From Acidimicrobiaceae bacterium (lineage in GTDB: Bacteria > Actinomycetota > Acidimicrobiia > Acidimicrobiales > Ilumatobacteraceae): a stretch of 12,709 nucleotides of DNA. Below the pieces are notes generated by a model, which had not been told where the DNA came from, searched no databases, and saw nothing but the letters and a program-made list of their open reading frames with translations. The position numbers were made by a program, and so were the translations under genes. The stretch lies in contig CANKVI010000021.1 of assembly GCA_947487095.1 (NCBI GenBank), positions 1 through 12,709 on the forward strand, written 5' to 3'. Below are positions 1 through 6,288 of this stretch, piece after piece. Each line of letters begins with the position of its first letter. The stretch's first letter is position 1.

Positions 1-787
1 TGGCCCACACTTCTTTTGCACCGCGGTTCATGAGGAGCTCGGCGGCACTCACGATGGTTCCGCCAGTGTCGATCATGTCGTCGGTCAAGATGCACAAGCG
101 TCCTTCAACTTCACCGATGACTTCTTTTGCAACTGCAACGTTGGCAGTGTTCTTCGGACGACGCTTGTTAATGAACGCAACATCTGCGTTCATGTCTGCA
201 AGGTGCTGTGCAAATCGTTCTGCAACTTTTACGCGACCTGCGTCTGGTGAAACGATGACTACACCGTCGCGCGCATTTGAGCGCACGTACTTTTCAAGAA
301 CAGGAATTGCAGTGAGGTGATCAACAGGTCCTTCAAAGAATCCTTGAATCTGTCCGCTGTGCAAGTCAATGGACACCATGCGCTTTGAACCTGCAGCCTT
401 GAACATGTCGGCAATGAGGCGCGCTGTGATTGGCTCGCGACCTTCTGCTTTGCGGTCTTGGCGGGCGTATCCGTAGAACGGGCACACTGCAGTAACACGC
501 TTTGCCGATGCACGATACGCGGCATCGATCATGATCAGCTGTTCCATGATGGAGTCGTTCACGCTGCGACCTTCGTGTCCGCAATGCGTTTGCATAATGA
601 ACACATCGCCGCCGCGAACTGATTCACCAAAGCGTGGGCGGAGTTCGCCGTTTGCGAATTCAACAATGTTTGCTTCGCCCAGTTGCACTTCAAGATGCTG
701 TGCAACTTCTTCTGCAAGCGACGGGTGAGTGCGACCCGAGTACAACGCCATTCGTTTCGTGGTGACCTTGTCGATTGTCTTGTTCAC
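1..787 (-). CDS. prs: Ribose-phosphate pyrophosphokinase (PRPP synthase), 3' end cut by window edge
   Basis: Makes 5-phosphoribosyl-1-pyrophosphate from ribose 5-phosphate and ATP, the precursor for nucleotides, His and Trp; cytosolic. The 262 residues visible carry the family landmarks: FANGELRPR (44-52) and YARQDRK (107-113) for ATP binding, the metal/substrate segment DLHSGQIQGFF (141-151), the flexible-loop region KRRPKN (208-213), and the PRPP-binding loop DDMIDTGGT (236-244). Usual length is about 315-325, so roughly 55-60 C-terminal residues lie beyond base 1. The start is GTG at 787-785, chosen because a strong Shine-Dalgarno GAGGGGG (798-792) stands 4 nt upstream and the N-terminus matches actinobacterial Prs lengths; ATG at residue 13 is a weaker alternative. 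A possible -10 TATGCT lies at 833-828. The tRNA-Gln gene is 89 nt upstream on the same strand. Identity is near certain. Confidence 0.97.
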   Translation of the reverse strand, partial: MNKTIDKVTTKRMALYSGRTHPSLAEEVAQHLEVQLGEANIVEFANGELRPRFGESVRGGDVFIMQTHCGHEGRSVNDSIMEQLIMIDAAYRASAKRVTAVCPFYGYARQDRKAEGREPITARLIADMFKAAGSKRMVSIDLHSGQIQGFFEGPVDHLTAIPVLEKYVRSNARDGVVIVSPDAGRVKVAERFAQHLADMNADVAFINKRRPKNTANVAVAKEVIGEVEGRLCILTDDMIDTGGTIVSAAELLMNRGAKEVWA

Positions 788-791
788 GAGG

Positions 792-798
792 CCCCCTC
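792..798 (-). promoter_or_regulatory. Shine-Dalgarno of prs
   Basis: GAGGGGG on the minus strand, 4 nt before the GTG at 787. It is one of the few strong SD matches in the window and decides the start of prs. Confidence 0.6.
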
Positions 799-845
799 AA
801 GAAACATGTCGGCGCTATTCAGTTGCCAGCATAGATCGGTAGGCC

Positions 846-866
846 AATTCGGCTTTATTCCGAATT
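846..866 (-). terminator. Hairpin between tRNA-Gln and prs
   Basis: A perfect 7-bp inverted repeat, AATTCGG (846-852) and CCGAATT (860-866), with a 7-nt loop. It starts 10 nt after the tRNA 3' end when read on the minus strand. There is no T-run after it, so it may be a weak terminator, a 3'-processing signal for the tRNA, or part of the prs leader. The structure is seen; the role is inferred. Confidence 0.35.
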
Positions 867-876
867 CATTCACGAG

Positions 877-947
877 TTCCGGGGAGAGGACTCGAACCCC
901 TATAAACGGGACCAAAACCCGTTGTCCTGCCATTGAACGACCCCGGA
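877..947 (-). tRNA. tRNA-Gln (anticodon UUG)
   Basis: A full cloverleaf of 71 nt reads on the minus strand. The acceptor stem is TCCGGGG (947-941) with CCCCGGA (884-878) and discriminator A at 877. The D arm is GTTC/GGAC (938-924). The anticodon stem is ACGGG/CCCGT with loop TTTTGGT (917-911), giving anticodon TTG at 915-913, which reads CAA and, by wobble, CAG. The T arm is AGGGG/CCTCT with loop TTCGAGT (896-890). The variable loop is 4 nt. No CCA is encoded (CTC follows), so CCA must be added by nucleotidyltransferase. prs follows on the same strand. Confidence 0.96.
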
Positions 948-950
948 GAG

Positions 951-981
951 ACGGCTACACGGTACTCAATTCCGTAGCCGT
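951..981. repeat. 8-bp inverted repeat just upstream of tRNA-Gln
   Basis: ACGGCTAC (951-958) and GTAGCCGT (974-981) pair perfectly around a 15-nt spacer. On the plus strand the repeat is followed by a T-rich stretch (981-991), as in an intrinsic terminator, but no plus-strand gene precedes it. On the minus strand it lies 3 nt before the mature tRNA 5' end, and a possible -10 TACCGT (964-959) falls in the spacer. It could be a 5' leader hairpin, a block on antisense transcription, or a protein site. Confidence 0.4.
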
Positions 982-1006
982 TTGCTTATTTGGTCACTAA
1001 TCCCGC

Positions 1007-1012
1007 TAGCGT
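1007..1012 (+). promoter_or_regulatory. Candidate -10 element for the bS22 gene
   Basis: TAGCGT (fits TANNNT) lies 10 nt before the bS22 ATG. No Shine-Dalgarno is visible in the 20 nt before the ATG, so a very short leader or leaderless message is plausible. The same hexamer stands 11 nt before ychF. No convincing -35 was found. Confidence 0.35.
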
Positions 1013-1022
1013 GTCGTCCGCT

Positions 1023-1115
1023 ATGGGTTCACTTGTAAAACGTCGTCGTAAGCGGATGCGCAAAAAGAAGCACAAGAAGATGCTTCGTCGCACCCGCCAC
1101 CAGCGCCGCAAGTAA
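1023..1115 (+). CDS. Small ribosomal subunit protein bS22 (AURKAIP1/COX24 domain type)
   Basis: A 30-residue protein with start MGSLVKRRRKRM and end RRTRHQRRK. Eighteen of 30 residues are Lys or Arg and two are His; there is no Cys, Asp or Glu. It closely follows the pattern I recall for the actinobacterial bS22, first recognised in mycobacterial ribosome structures and annotated as an AURKAIP1/COX24-domain protein, including the MGS start and the KKKHxKxLRRTR core. In mycobacteria it binds rRNA in the small subunit; here that role is by homology. Mycobacterial versions run a few residues longer at the C-terminus. The gene stands alone between divergent tRNA-Gln and convergent ispE, 27 nt from the ispE stop. 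Confidence 0.9.
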   Translation: MGSLVKRRRKRMRKKKHKKMLRRTRHQRRK

Positions 1116-1142
1116 CCCGGTTTTCGCCCCTCGCCTTTGTAG

Positions 1143-1868
1143 TTATGAAGCGCGAGTGTGGGTGACAACGACGGTTGCTTCGCTTAACGCTTCATGAATG
1201 CGTGGATGCGCACCGTCTAACCACCAAGTTGCTCCGCTGCCTGCCAGCACTGGCATTTGCCCACTTGCTTCGCGAATGCGGTCACGCCACTGTGTAAGTC
1301 GAGGTTCTACTGCAATGGCTGCAGGTTCTAAATCATTTGGTCCGTCGTGGTTGGCCTGAAGTGAATCAAACGCTGTGTAGACAGCCGGAGTAGAGACACT
1401 AAACGGTGGCACCACGAGTGTGATCTCGCGAGCAACGAATGGCAGCGGCTCAAGTACTTCGCCAATTCCTGTTACGCGTGCGCGACTGCCGTGCATGCAG
1501 AACGGAATGTCTGCGCCAAGTCGTGAGGCTGCGATTAGGTCGGTGTAGCCAGCCCAGCGCAGTATGGCCGCAGCATCTGCTGATCCGCCGCCAAGTCCGC
1601 CACCATGGGGAATGTTCTTCTCAATGTGAACGTGCGCGGTCTTCCCGCAAAGTTGCAATGCGCGCTTCACAAGATTGTTGTCATCAGTTGGCACACCAGT
1701 TGCAAATGAACCGCTTACCGACATTCCCATTTCGCCTTCGGTGATGGTAAGCACATCGTGTAAATCAAGCGACACCATTTCGGCATCAATCAGATGAAAA
1801 CCGTCTTCGCGCACGCCGGTGACTTTGAGCGACAGTGTGAGTTTCGCTGGAGCAATGATGTGGGTCAT
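1143..1868 (-). CDS. ispE: 4-diphosphocytidyl-2-C-methyl-D-erythritol kinase
   Basis: Phosphorylates the 2-hydroxyl of CDP-ME in the MEP route to isoprenoids; GHMP kinase superfamily. The start is ATG 1868-1866, one nucleotide after the rsmA stop; a longer in-frame reading up to 2183 only runs antiparallel through rsmA codons in another frame and has no IspE character. The 241-residue protein shows PAKLTLSL (7-14, catalytic Lys9), the ATP loop IPHGGGLGGGSADAA (86-100), LGADIPFC with catalytic Asp120, and VLAGSGATWW (207-216) as GHMP motif 3. It is short for IspE (usually about 280-310), mainly in the C-terminal half, and has Thr where AKINL usually has Asn. All key motifs survive, so it is probably active. 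Last gene of the metG run. Confidence 0.93.
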   Translation of the reverse strand: MTHIIAPAKLTLSLKVTGVREDGFHLIDAEMVSLDLHDVLTITEGEMGMSVSGSFATGVPTDDNNLVKRALQLCGKTAHVHIEKNIPHGGGLGGGSADAAAILRWAGYTDLIAASRLGADIPFCMHGSRARVTGIGEVLEPLPFVAREITLVVPPFSVSTPAVYTAFDSLQANHDGPNDLEPAAIAVEPRLTQWRDRIREASGQMPVLAGSGATWWLDGAHPRIHEALSEATVVVTHTRAS

Positions 1869-1869
1869 G

Positions 1870-2694
1870 TCAGGCTTCCTGAGTGGCGACACACAGTCTG
1901 CCCCAAGCAGCAACATCCAGCTCTTCAGCGCGCGACTCTGGTGAAACACCAGCTGCAGCAAATTGCGCTGGAGTAACCATGTTGGATAAACAACGTCGCA
2001 GCATTTTGCGGCGTTGACCAAAACCTGTGCGCACCAGTGCGAAGAGTTTTTGTGGGTCGACATTTTCAACGGCTGGCGTTGGTCTGCGGCGAATTTCCAC
2101 CATTGCCGACGACACATTTGGTTTCGGCAAAAACACTGTTGCTGGAACATCGGCGGCAATAAATGCTTCTGCCCAGTACGCAATTTTTACGCTGACTGCC
2201 CCGTATGCGGGTGTGCGCGGTTTAGCAACGAAACGTTCGGCAACTTCTTTTTGCACCATGACAAGCAGGTGGTCAACTGCGGGTGCGCCATCAAGTAAGT
2301 CGGCAACAAGCGGAGTAGCAACGTTGTATGGCAGGTTGGCAATGACGTGCCACTTTGGTGAACTAGCAACGAGTGGGCGCCAGTCCAAATGCATCGCGTC
2401 GGCGTGCAATACCTCAACGTTTGGAAGGTGTTTTACGACTTCGCGCAACACCTCAACCACTCCGTTATCTATTTCGACGGCAACAATTGTTGCGCCGGTT
2501 TCGGCAAGAGCAAGCGTGAGCGATCCAAGGCCGGCGCCTATTTCAAGAACAAAATCGTTTGGTCCAACGTTTGCTAATCGTGCGATTTTGCGCACAGTGT
2601 TTGGATCAACAAGAAAGTTCTGACCAAAAGCTCTGCGCGGTGCAAGACCGTGCTTGGTAAGCAGGTGCGAAATGTCGTTGTGAGAATGCGTCAC
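1870..2694 (-). CDS. rsmA: 16S rRNA (adenine1518/1519-N6)-dimethyltransferase KsgA
   Basis: Adds four methyl groups to two adjacent adenines in the 3'-terminal hairpin of 16S rRNA, a late checkpoint of small-subunit assembly; SAM-dependent. The 274 residues show GQNFLVD (24-30), the SAM motif EIGAGLG (51-57), AVEID (72-76), the catalytic NLPYN (120-124), and the C-terminal VFLPKPNV (187-194) typical of the KsgA/Dim1 family. Length is normal. The start is GTG at 2694, overlapping the upstream gene's stop by 4 nt (GTGA), which suggests translational coupling. Downstream ispE starts 1 nt after the stop. An rsmA-ispE pair in this order is common in bacteria. Confidence 0.97.
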   Translation of the reverse strand: MTHSHNDISHLLTKHGLAPRRAFGQNFLVDPNTVRKIARLANVGPNDFVLEIGAGLGSLTLALAETGATIVAVEIDNGVVEVLREVVKHLPNVEVLHADAMHLDWRPLVASSPKWHVIANLPYNVATPLVADLLDGAPAVDHLLVMVQKEVAERFVAKPRTPAYGAVSVKIAYWAEAFIAADVPATVFLPKPNVSSAMVEIRRRPTPAVENVDPQKLFALVRTGFGQRRKMLRRCLSNMVTPAQFAAAGVSPESRAEELDVAAWGRLCVATQEA

Positions 2695-3173
2695 CAGGTG
2701 ATCTTTACGGGAATTGGCGCATCAATGAGGTCGGCAAGTTGTGTGAACTGTGTGGAATTCAATTGCACAGTGATGCCGGCAGGAACACTTGATCCGAATG
2801 CACTCGTGCACTTCACCGAGCGACCATTGTTGATGTTGGTGATGGTCAGTTGAACTCCAACCGGTGTCATTGCAGAAAAGCACACAGGGTTTGATGAGTA
2901 GCCAAGTGCAGTAAACGTTGCTCGGCCCGTAATCGAGTTAGGGCTGGTTGCCGGGTAAGCAACTGCGGCAGAACCCGATGGGGCAATTGGCGGAGGTCCA
3001 CCAAGAATGACTGACTCGGGAATTTCTTCTTCAACAACTGGGGGAATAGTGGTGGTGGTTGTGGAAGTTGTAGACGATGCGCCACCGGCCGCAAAAGAAA
3101 AAATGGTCAGTGCGAATAGCGTCAGGACGGAGAGTGCTCCAATTCGTCGACGCTCGTAAACCGAAAGAACCAC
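2691..3173 (-). CDS. Small secreted or membrane-anchored protein with an RlpA-like double-psi beta-barrel
   Basis: A 160-residue protein with Arg-rich residues 8-10, a hydrophobic segment (about 11-30) serving as signal peptide or anchor, a Ser/Thr linker (33-43), a Pro-rich stretch (44-65), and a C-terminal domain (about 81-160). That domain resembles RlpA/3D-type double-psi barrels: SITGRATFTALGY, TPVGVQLTITNINNGRSV, then an ending like the ...L..APIPVKI strand. The RlpA catalytic Asp in the DRGP segment is absent (AFGSS stands there), so lytic activity is doubtful. Cys98 and Cys122 could form a disulfide. GTG start at 3173, 10 nt after the tatD stop; it ends in a 4-nt overlap with rsmA. 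Its place between tatD and rsmA is that of rpfB in actinobacteria and yabE in bacilli, but G5, DUF348 and lysozyme-like domains are missing. The fold call is from pattern, not a search. Confidence 0.7.
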   Translation of the reverse strand: MVLSVYERRRIGALSVLTLFALTIFSFAAGGASSTTSTTTTTIPPVVEEEIPESVILGGPPPIAPSGSAAVAYPATSPNSITGRATFTALGYSSNPVCFSAMTPVGVQLTITNINNGRSVKCTSAFGSSVPAGITVQLNSTQFTQLADLIDAPIPVKITW

Positions 3174-3183
3174 TGTCTAAACG

Positions 3184-3957
3184 CTACGGAGCAATGCCGG
3201 GAAACGCAAGGTATGCGTTTCGTGTGGTGCTCTGCGCAAATTGCGCAACGGGTTCGCCGCGAAGGTCGGCAATGAATGTGCCAACAATTGGAACGAGCGC
3301 TGGTTGGTTTGGCTTTCCACGATGCGGAATAGGCGCAAGAAATGGCGCATCGGTTTCGAGCAACACGTGATCGATTGGGCACCACTGTGCTGCGCGACGA
3401 ACATCATCAGCAGTTTTGAATGTAACGATTCCGCTGAAAGACAAGTACGCACCGCGCTCAACGCATGATCGTGCTTCTGTTTCGTCGCCAGTAAAGCAAT
3501 GAAAGATGGTTCGTGCAGGAACGCCTTCGGCATCAAGCACGGCAAACGTGTCTTGCCACGCATTTCGTGTGTGAATCACAAGTGGAAGATCAAGCTCATT
3601 CGCTAACTGAATTTGTGCTGCAAATACTTCGCGTTGCACCGTTCGGTCGGAGTGGTCGTAGTAATAGTCGAGTCCGCATTCACCAATACCAACAACCTTG
3701 TTCGAGCTAAGAAACGGCTTAACGGTGTCGACCCCATTTTTTGCATCGTGCGGGTGCAGCCCAACGGTTGCCCACACGTTTTCGTGTTGTGCGGCAATAG
3801 CGATTGCTTGTTGCGTTGTTTCTGCGTCGGTGCCAATCACAATCATCTTGCTCACACCAGCTTCGCGAGCGGCTGCAATAGCGTTTACTTGACCGCCAGG
3901 AATGTTGTCTTCGTACACATGGCAATGAGTGTCGATCCACTCGAGTGTTGGACTCAT
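3184..3957 (-). CDS. tatD: TatD family metal-dependent hydrolase (putative deoxyribonuclease)
   Basis: TatD proteins are TIM-barrel metallohydrolases with 3'-5' exonuclease or DNase activity linked to DNA repair; the physiological substrate here is unknown. The 257 residues carry the full metal site: DTHCH (9-13; His11, His13), GLHPH (66-70), IGECGLDYY with Glu93, VIHTR (His129), FHCFTG (His153), and LETDAPFLAP (Asp203) followed by PHRGKPNQP. The start is ATG 3957-3955, whose last bases form the metG stop (ATGA overlap); a longer reading to 4083 lies inside metG in another frame and lacks family features. Directly downstream of metG, the usual arrangement in Gram-positive bacteria. Confidence 0.96.
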   Translation of the reverse strand: MSPTLEWIDTHCHVYEDNIPGGQVNAIAAAREAGVSKMIVIGTDAETTQQAIAIAAQHENVWATVGLHPHDAKNGVDTVKPFLSSNKVVGIGECGLDYYYDHSDRTVQREVFAAQIQLANELDLPLVIHTRNAWQDTFAVLDAEGVPARTIFHCFTGDETEARSCVERGAYLSFSGIVTFKTADDVRRAAQWCPIDHVLLETDAPFLAPIPHRGKPNQPALVPIVGTFIADLRGEPVAQFAQSTTRNAYLAFPGIAP

Positions 3958-5459
3958 GCGGTGAGACGAGGGAAGAGCGGCTGACCCTTCACCACTGTTG
4001 TGCCGCCTGTGTACTGACCCCACTTGGTGTCTGCATGAATGCGCAAGTCGGTGATGTTGCCGGTGAGACCAATGCGGTTCCAAATTTCTTGCGTGGTAGT
4101 TGGCAGAGCAGGGTTCGCAAGAATGGTGACAACGCGCAGCGCTTCAAGTGCATCGCCCATCACCGTGTTGAGCGCATCGCCAGGTTCCATCTTCCATGGT
4201 TCGTTGTCTTCAAGGTAGGAGTTTGTGGCGCTGATGAGTTTCCACGTTGCTTCAAGCGCCTTGCTTGGTTGCACGGCTGCCCATGCTTGTGACGTTTCTG
4301 CAACGGCTGTGGCTGCAATTGCTGCAAGCGGACTGTTTGCTGATGATGCAGGACCAATTCCACCGCACTTCTTTTCCACAACAGTTGCTACGCGTGCTGC
4401 CAAGTTGCCAAGGTTGTTCGCAAGGTCGCTATTGAAGAGTTTGATTAATCCTTCGTAACTGAAGTCGCCATCGTTGCCGTATGTGGTTTCGGCCAACACG
4501 TAATAACGGAAGCCATCAACACCAACCACGTCAATGAGATCGAGTGGGTTCACCACGTTGCCTGCGGTTTTGGCCATTTTTTCGCCATCAACAAGCAGCC
4601 ATCCACCAACAGCCCAACCCTTAGGAGGCTCAATACCTGCGCTCATAAGCATGGCTGGCCAATACACGCAATGGAAACGAATGATGTCTTTGCCAATGAA
4701 GTGATAATCCACCGGCCAGTTTTCAGCGAATGCTTTGTCGTCGGTTCCGTAACCAATAGCCGTGATGTAGTTGGCCAGTGCGTCGAACCATACGTATGCA
4801 ACATGCGATGAGTCCCACGGAAGTGGAATACCCCACGTGAGTGTTTTACGACTTACCGAGAAATCGTTTAGCCCGCCCTTAATGAAACCAATCACTTCGT
4901 TCATGCGGAAGCCAGGAGTAATTGCGTTCGGGTGATCTTCGTACCATTTCAACAAGCGATCTTCGAAACGTGACAGGCGGAAGAAGTAATTCTCTTCTTC
5001 AACGAACGTTGTTGGTTGCATGTGGATCGGGCATTTGCCCTCAATGAGTTCGTCTTCAACAAAATACGCTTCGCATGGAATGCAATACTGGCCGCGATAC
5101 ACATCCACTTCAATATCGCCTGCTTCGTAACAAGCCTGCAGTAGCTTCTTTACGCCAGCAGCATGTCGAGGTTCAGTAGTGCGAATGAAATCGTCGTGCG
5201 TAATGTTCAGGCGTTCCCAGGCTTGAGCGAACAGCGGGGCAATGGAGTCAGCAAACTCCTTTGGCGAAACCCCAGCGACGTCGGCTGCCTGCTGAATTTT
5301 CAGGCCGTGCTCGTCGGTGCCTGTAAGCAGGTGCACTTCTTCGCCAAGCAGGCGGTGCCAGCGTGAAACGGCGTCGGCCACGATGGTGGTGTACGCGTGA
5401 CCCAAGTGCGGTTTGGCGTTGACGTAATAAATAGGGGTCGTCGCGCTGAACTTTGTCAC
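3954..5459 (-). CDS. metG: Methionyl-tRNA synthetase
   Basis: Charges tRNA-Met and initiator tRNA with methionine; class I synthetase. The 501 residues include the HIGH-equivalent PHLGH (17-21), a single zinc knuckle (Cys126, Cys129, Cys143, His146) and the anticodon-binding helical domain with the SDLANNLGNL segment. The length and single knuckle match the short MetG type without the C-terminal tRNA-binding appendix. The KMSKS loop reads KMAKT (294-298), with Ala for the first Ser, while both Lys are kept. The start is GTG 5459, with no Shine-Dalgarno but a -10 hexamer TAGTGT (5471-5466) exactly 6 nt upstream, implying a leaderless message. It heads a five-gene run to ispE and overlaps tatD by 4 nt. 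Confidence 0.97.
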   Translation of the reverse strand: MTKFSATTPIYYVNAKPHLGHAYTTIVADAVSRWHRLLGEEVHLLTGTDEHGLKIQQAADVAGVSPKEFADSIAPLFAQAWERLNITHDDFIRTTEPRHAAGVKKLLQACYEAGDIEVDVYRGQYCIPCEAYFVEDELIEGKCPIHMQPTTFVEEENYFFRLSRFEDRLLKWYEDHPNAITPGFRMNEVIGFIKGGLNDFSVSRKTLTWGIPLPWDSSHVAYVWFDALANYITAIGYGTDDKAFAENWPVDYHFIGKDIIRFHCVYWPAMLMSAGIEPPKGWAVGGWLLVDGEKMAKTAGNVVNPLDLIDVVGVDGFRYYVLAETTYGNDGDFSYEGLIKLFNSDLANNLGNLAARVATVVEKKCGGIGPASSANSPLAAIAATAVAETSQAWAAVQPSKALEATWKLISATNSYLEDNEPWKMEPGDALNTVMGDALEALRVVTILANPALPTTTQEIWNRIGLTGNITDLRIHADTKWGQYTGGTTVVKGQPLFPRLTA

Positions 5460-5465
5460 GTATCC

Positions 5466-5471
5466 ACACTA
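5466..5471 (-). promoter_or_regulatory. -10 element of metG, leaderless type
   Basis: TAGTGT on the minus strand, 6 nt before the metG GTG. This is the spacing expected when transcription starts at the first base of the start codon. No clear -35 is seen; any such element would lie inside the neighbouring coding sequence. Confidence 0.5.
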
Positions 5472-5472
5472 A

Positions 5473-5478
5473 TAGTCT
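5473..5478 (+). promoter_or_regulatory. -10 element of the thioesterase-like gene, leaderless type
   Basis: TAGTCT on the plus strand, 6 nt before the GTG at 5485. It mirrors the metG element across the centre base 5472, within the perfect inverted repeat ACTA-A-TAGT (5468-5476). TTGTCA (5453-5458) is a candidate -35, but its spacer of 14 nt is short. Confidence 0.5.
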
Positions 5479-5484
5479 GACTGG

Positions 5485-6285
5485 GTGACTTTTGCCTTTG
5501 ATTTAGCAACAGCAGTAACTAGTAACGGCAACGGCGTGTACTCGGGTGCAGTGCACGACGGTTGGGACATTCGCGGAAACGCAAATGGTGGATATGTGAT
5601 GGCACTACTTGCAAACGCAATGCGCAGTGCAGCAAACAGACCAGATCCAATTTCAATCACGCTGCATTACCTCGCACCACTGCCACCTGGAGATTTTGAA
5701 ATTCATACGCAGGTGGTGAAGCAGGGTCGCAGGTTCACCACGGTGAGCGCATCGATGATGTTTGGTGGTCGTGAAGCAGTGCGAGCAATTGGTGCGTTTA
5801 GTGAGGTTCCTGCAGTTGATGGTGCAATGCGTCATAACGGAACGCCACTGTGCGATCTGCCTTCGTATGAAGAATGCATGCGCCGAACTGCAGAAGGCGA
5901 AAACATTCCGCTTGCACTGATGAGCAAGTTAGATATGCGTCTGCACCCTGACGACCGCGGTTTCGCTATCGGTAAGCCCAATGGAGTCCCACGCATTCGC
6001 GGATGGTTTACATTTGCCGACAGTCGCCCAAACGACACGCTCTCTGTGTTGCTTGCTGCCGATGCATTTCCGCCACCGGTGTTTAACTTGCTTGTCGTTC
6101 CGGGTTGGGTGCCAACAGTGGAGTTCACCGTGCATATGCGGGCAATGCCTGCTCCTGGCCCATTGCGGTGTGAATTCAATGCAAAAGAAATTCAGGGCGG
6201 AATGTTTGAAGAAGACGGAATTATCTGGGACGAAAATGGAGTGCTTGTCGCGCAGTCGCGACAGATTGGCTTAGTCCCGCTCTGA
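5485..6285 (+). CDS. Acyl-CoA thioesterase-like protein, double hot-dog fold (TesB-like)
   Basis: The 266-residue protein looks like the double hot-dog thioesterase family that hydrolyses acyl-CoA to free acid and CoA. First hot-dog half: NGGYVMALLANAM (34-46), then DPISITLHYLAPLPPGDFEI and QGRRFTTVSASM. Second half: PTVEFTVHMRA (210-220), GGMFEEDG (238-245) and NGVLVAQSRQ (251-260), the characteristic C-terminal end of TesB-like proteins. No signal peptide or membrane segment is seen, so it is cytosolic. The substrate cannot be told from sequence. GTG start at 5485, in frame with a -10 hexamer 6 nt upstream; no Shine-Dalgarno. It is transcribed alone, divergent from metG and convergent with rsmI, with only 3 nt between the two stops. 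Confidence 0.85.
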   Translation: MTFAFDLATAVTSNGNGVYSGAVHDGWDIRGNANGGYVMALLANAMRSAANRPDPISITLHYLAPLPPGDFEIHTQVVKQGRRFTTVSASMMFGGREAVRAIGAFSEVPAVDGAMRHNGTPLCDLPSYEECMRRTAEGENIPLALMSKLDMRLHPDDRGFAIGKPNGVPRIRGWFTFADSRPNDTLSVLLAADAFPPPVFNLLVVPGWVPTVEFTVHMRAMPAPGPLRCEFNAKEIQGGMFEEDGIIWDENGVLVAQSRQIGLVPL

Positions 6286-6288
6286 TCG

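Noticed and set aside
1116..1142. Intrinsic terminator between bS22 and ispE
   Set aside because: No stable stem plus T-run could be found in the 27 nt between the convergent stops.
986..1168. Minus-strand 60-codon frame over the bS22 gene
   Set aside because: It is the complement of the Lys/Arg-rich bS22 gene, which has clear homology on the plus strand.
1869..2183. N-terminal extension of ispE
   Set aside because: The extra 105 codons run through rsmA in another frame and do not resemble IspE; the conserved IspE start is at 1868.
2027..2623. 198-codon plus-strand open frame opposite rsmA
   Set aside because: It lies wholly antisense to a clear rsmA and its product is Thr/Ala/Ser-rich with no domain pattern; an open antisense frame from codon bias.
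3958..4083. N-terminal extension of tatD
   Set aside because: Lies inside the 3' end of metG and is His/Arg-rich with no TatD similarity; the ATGA overlap start at 3957 fits the family.
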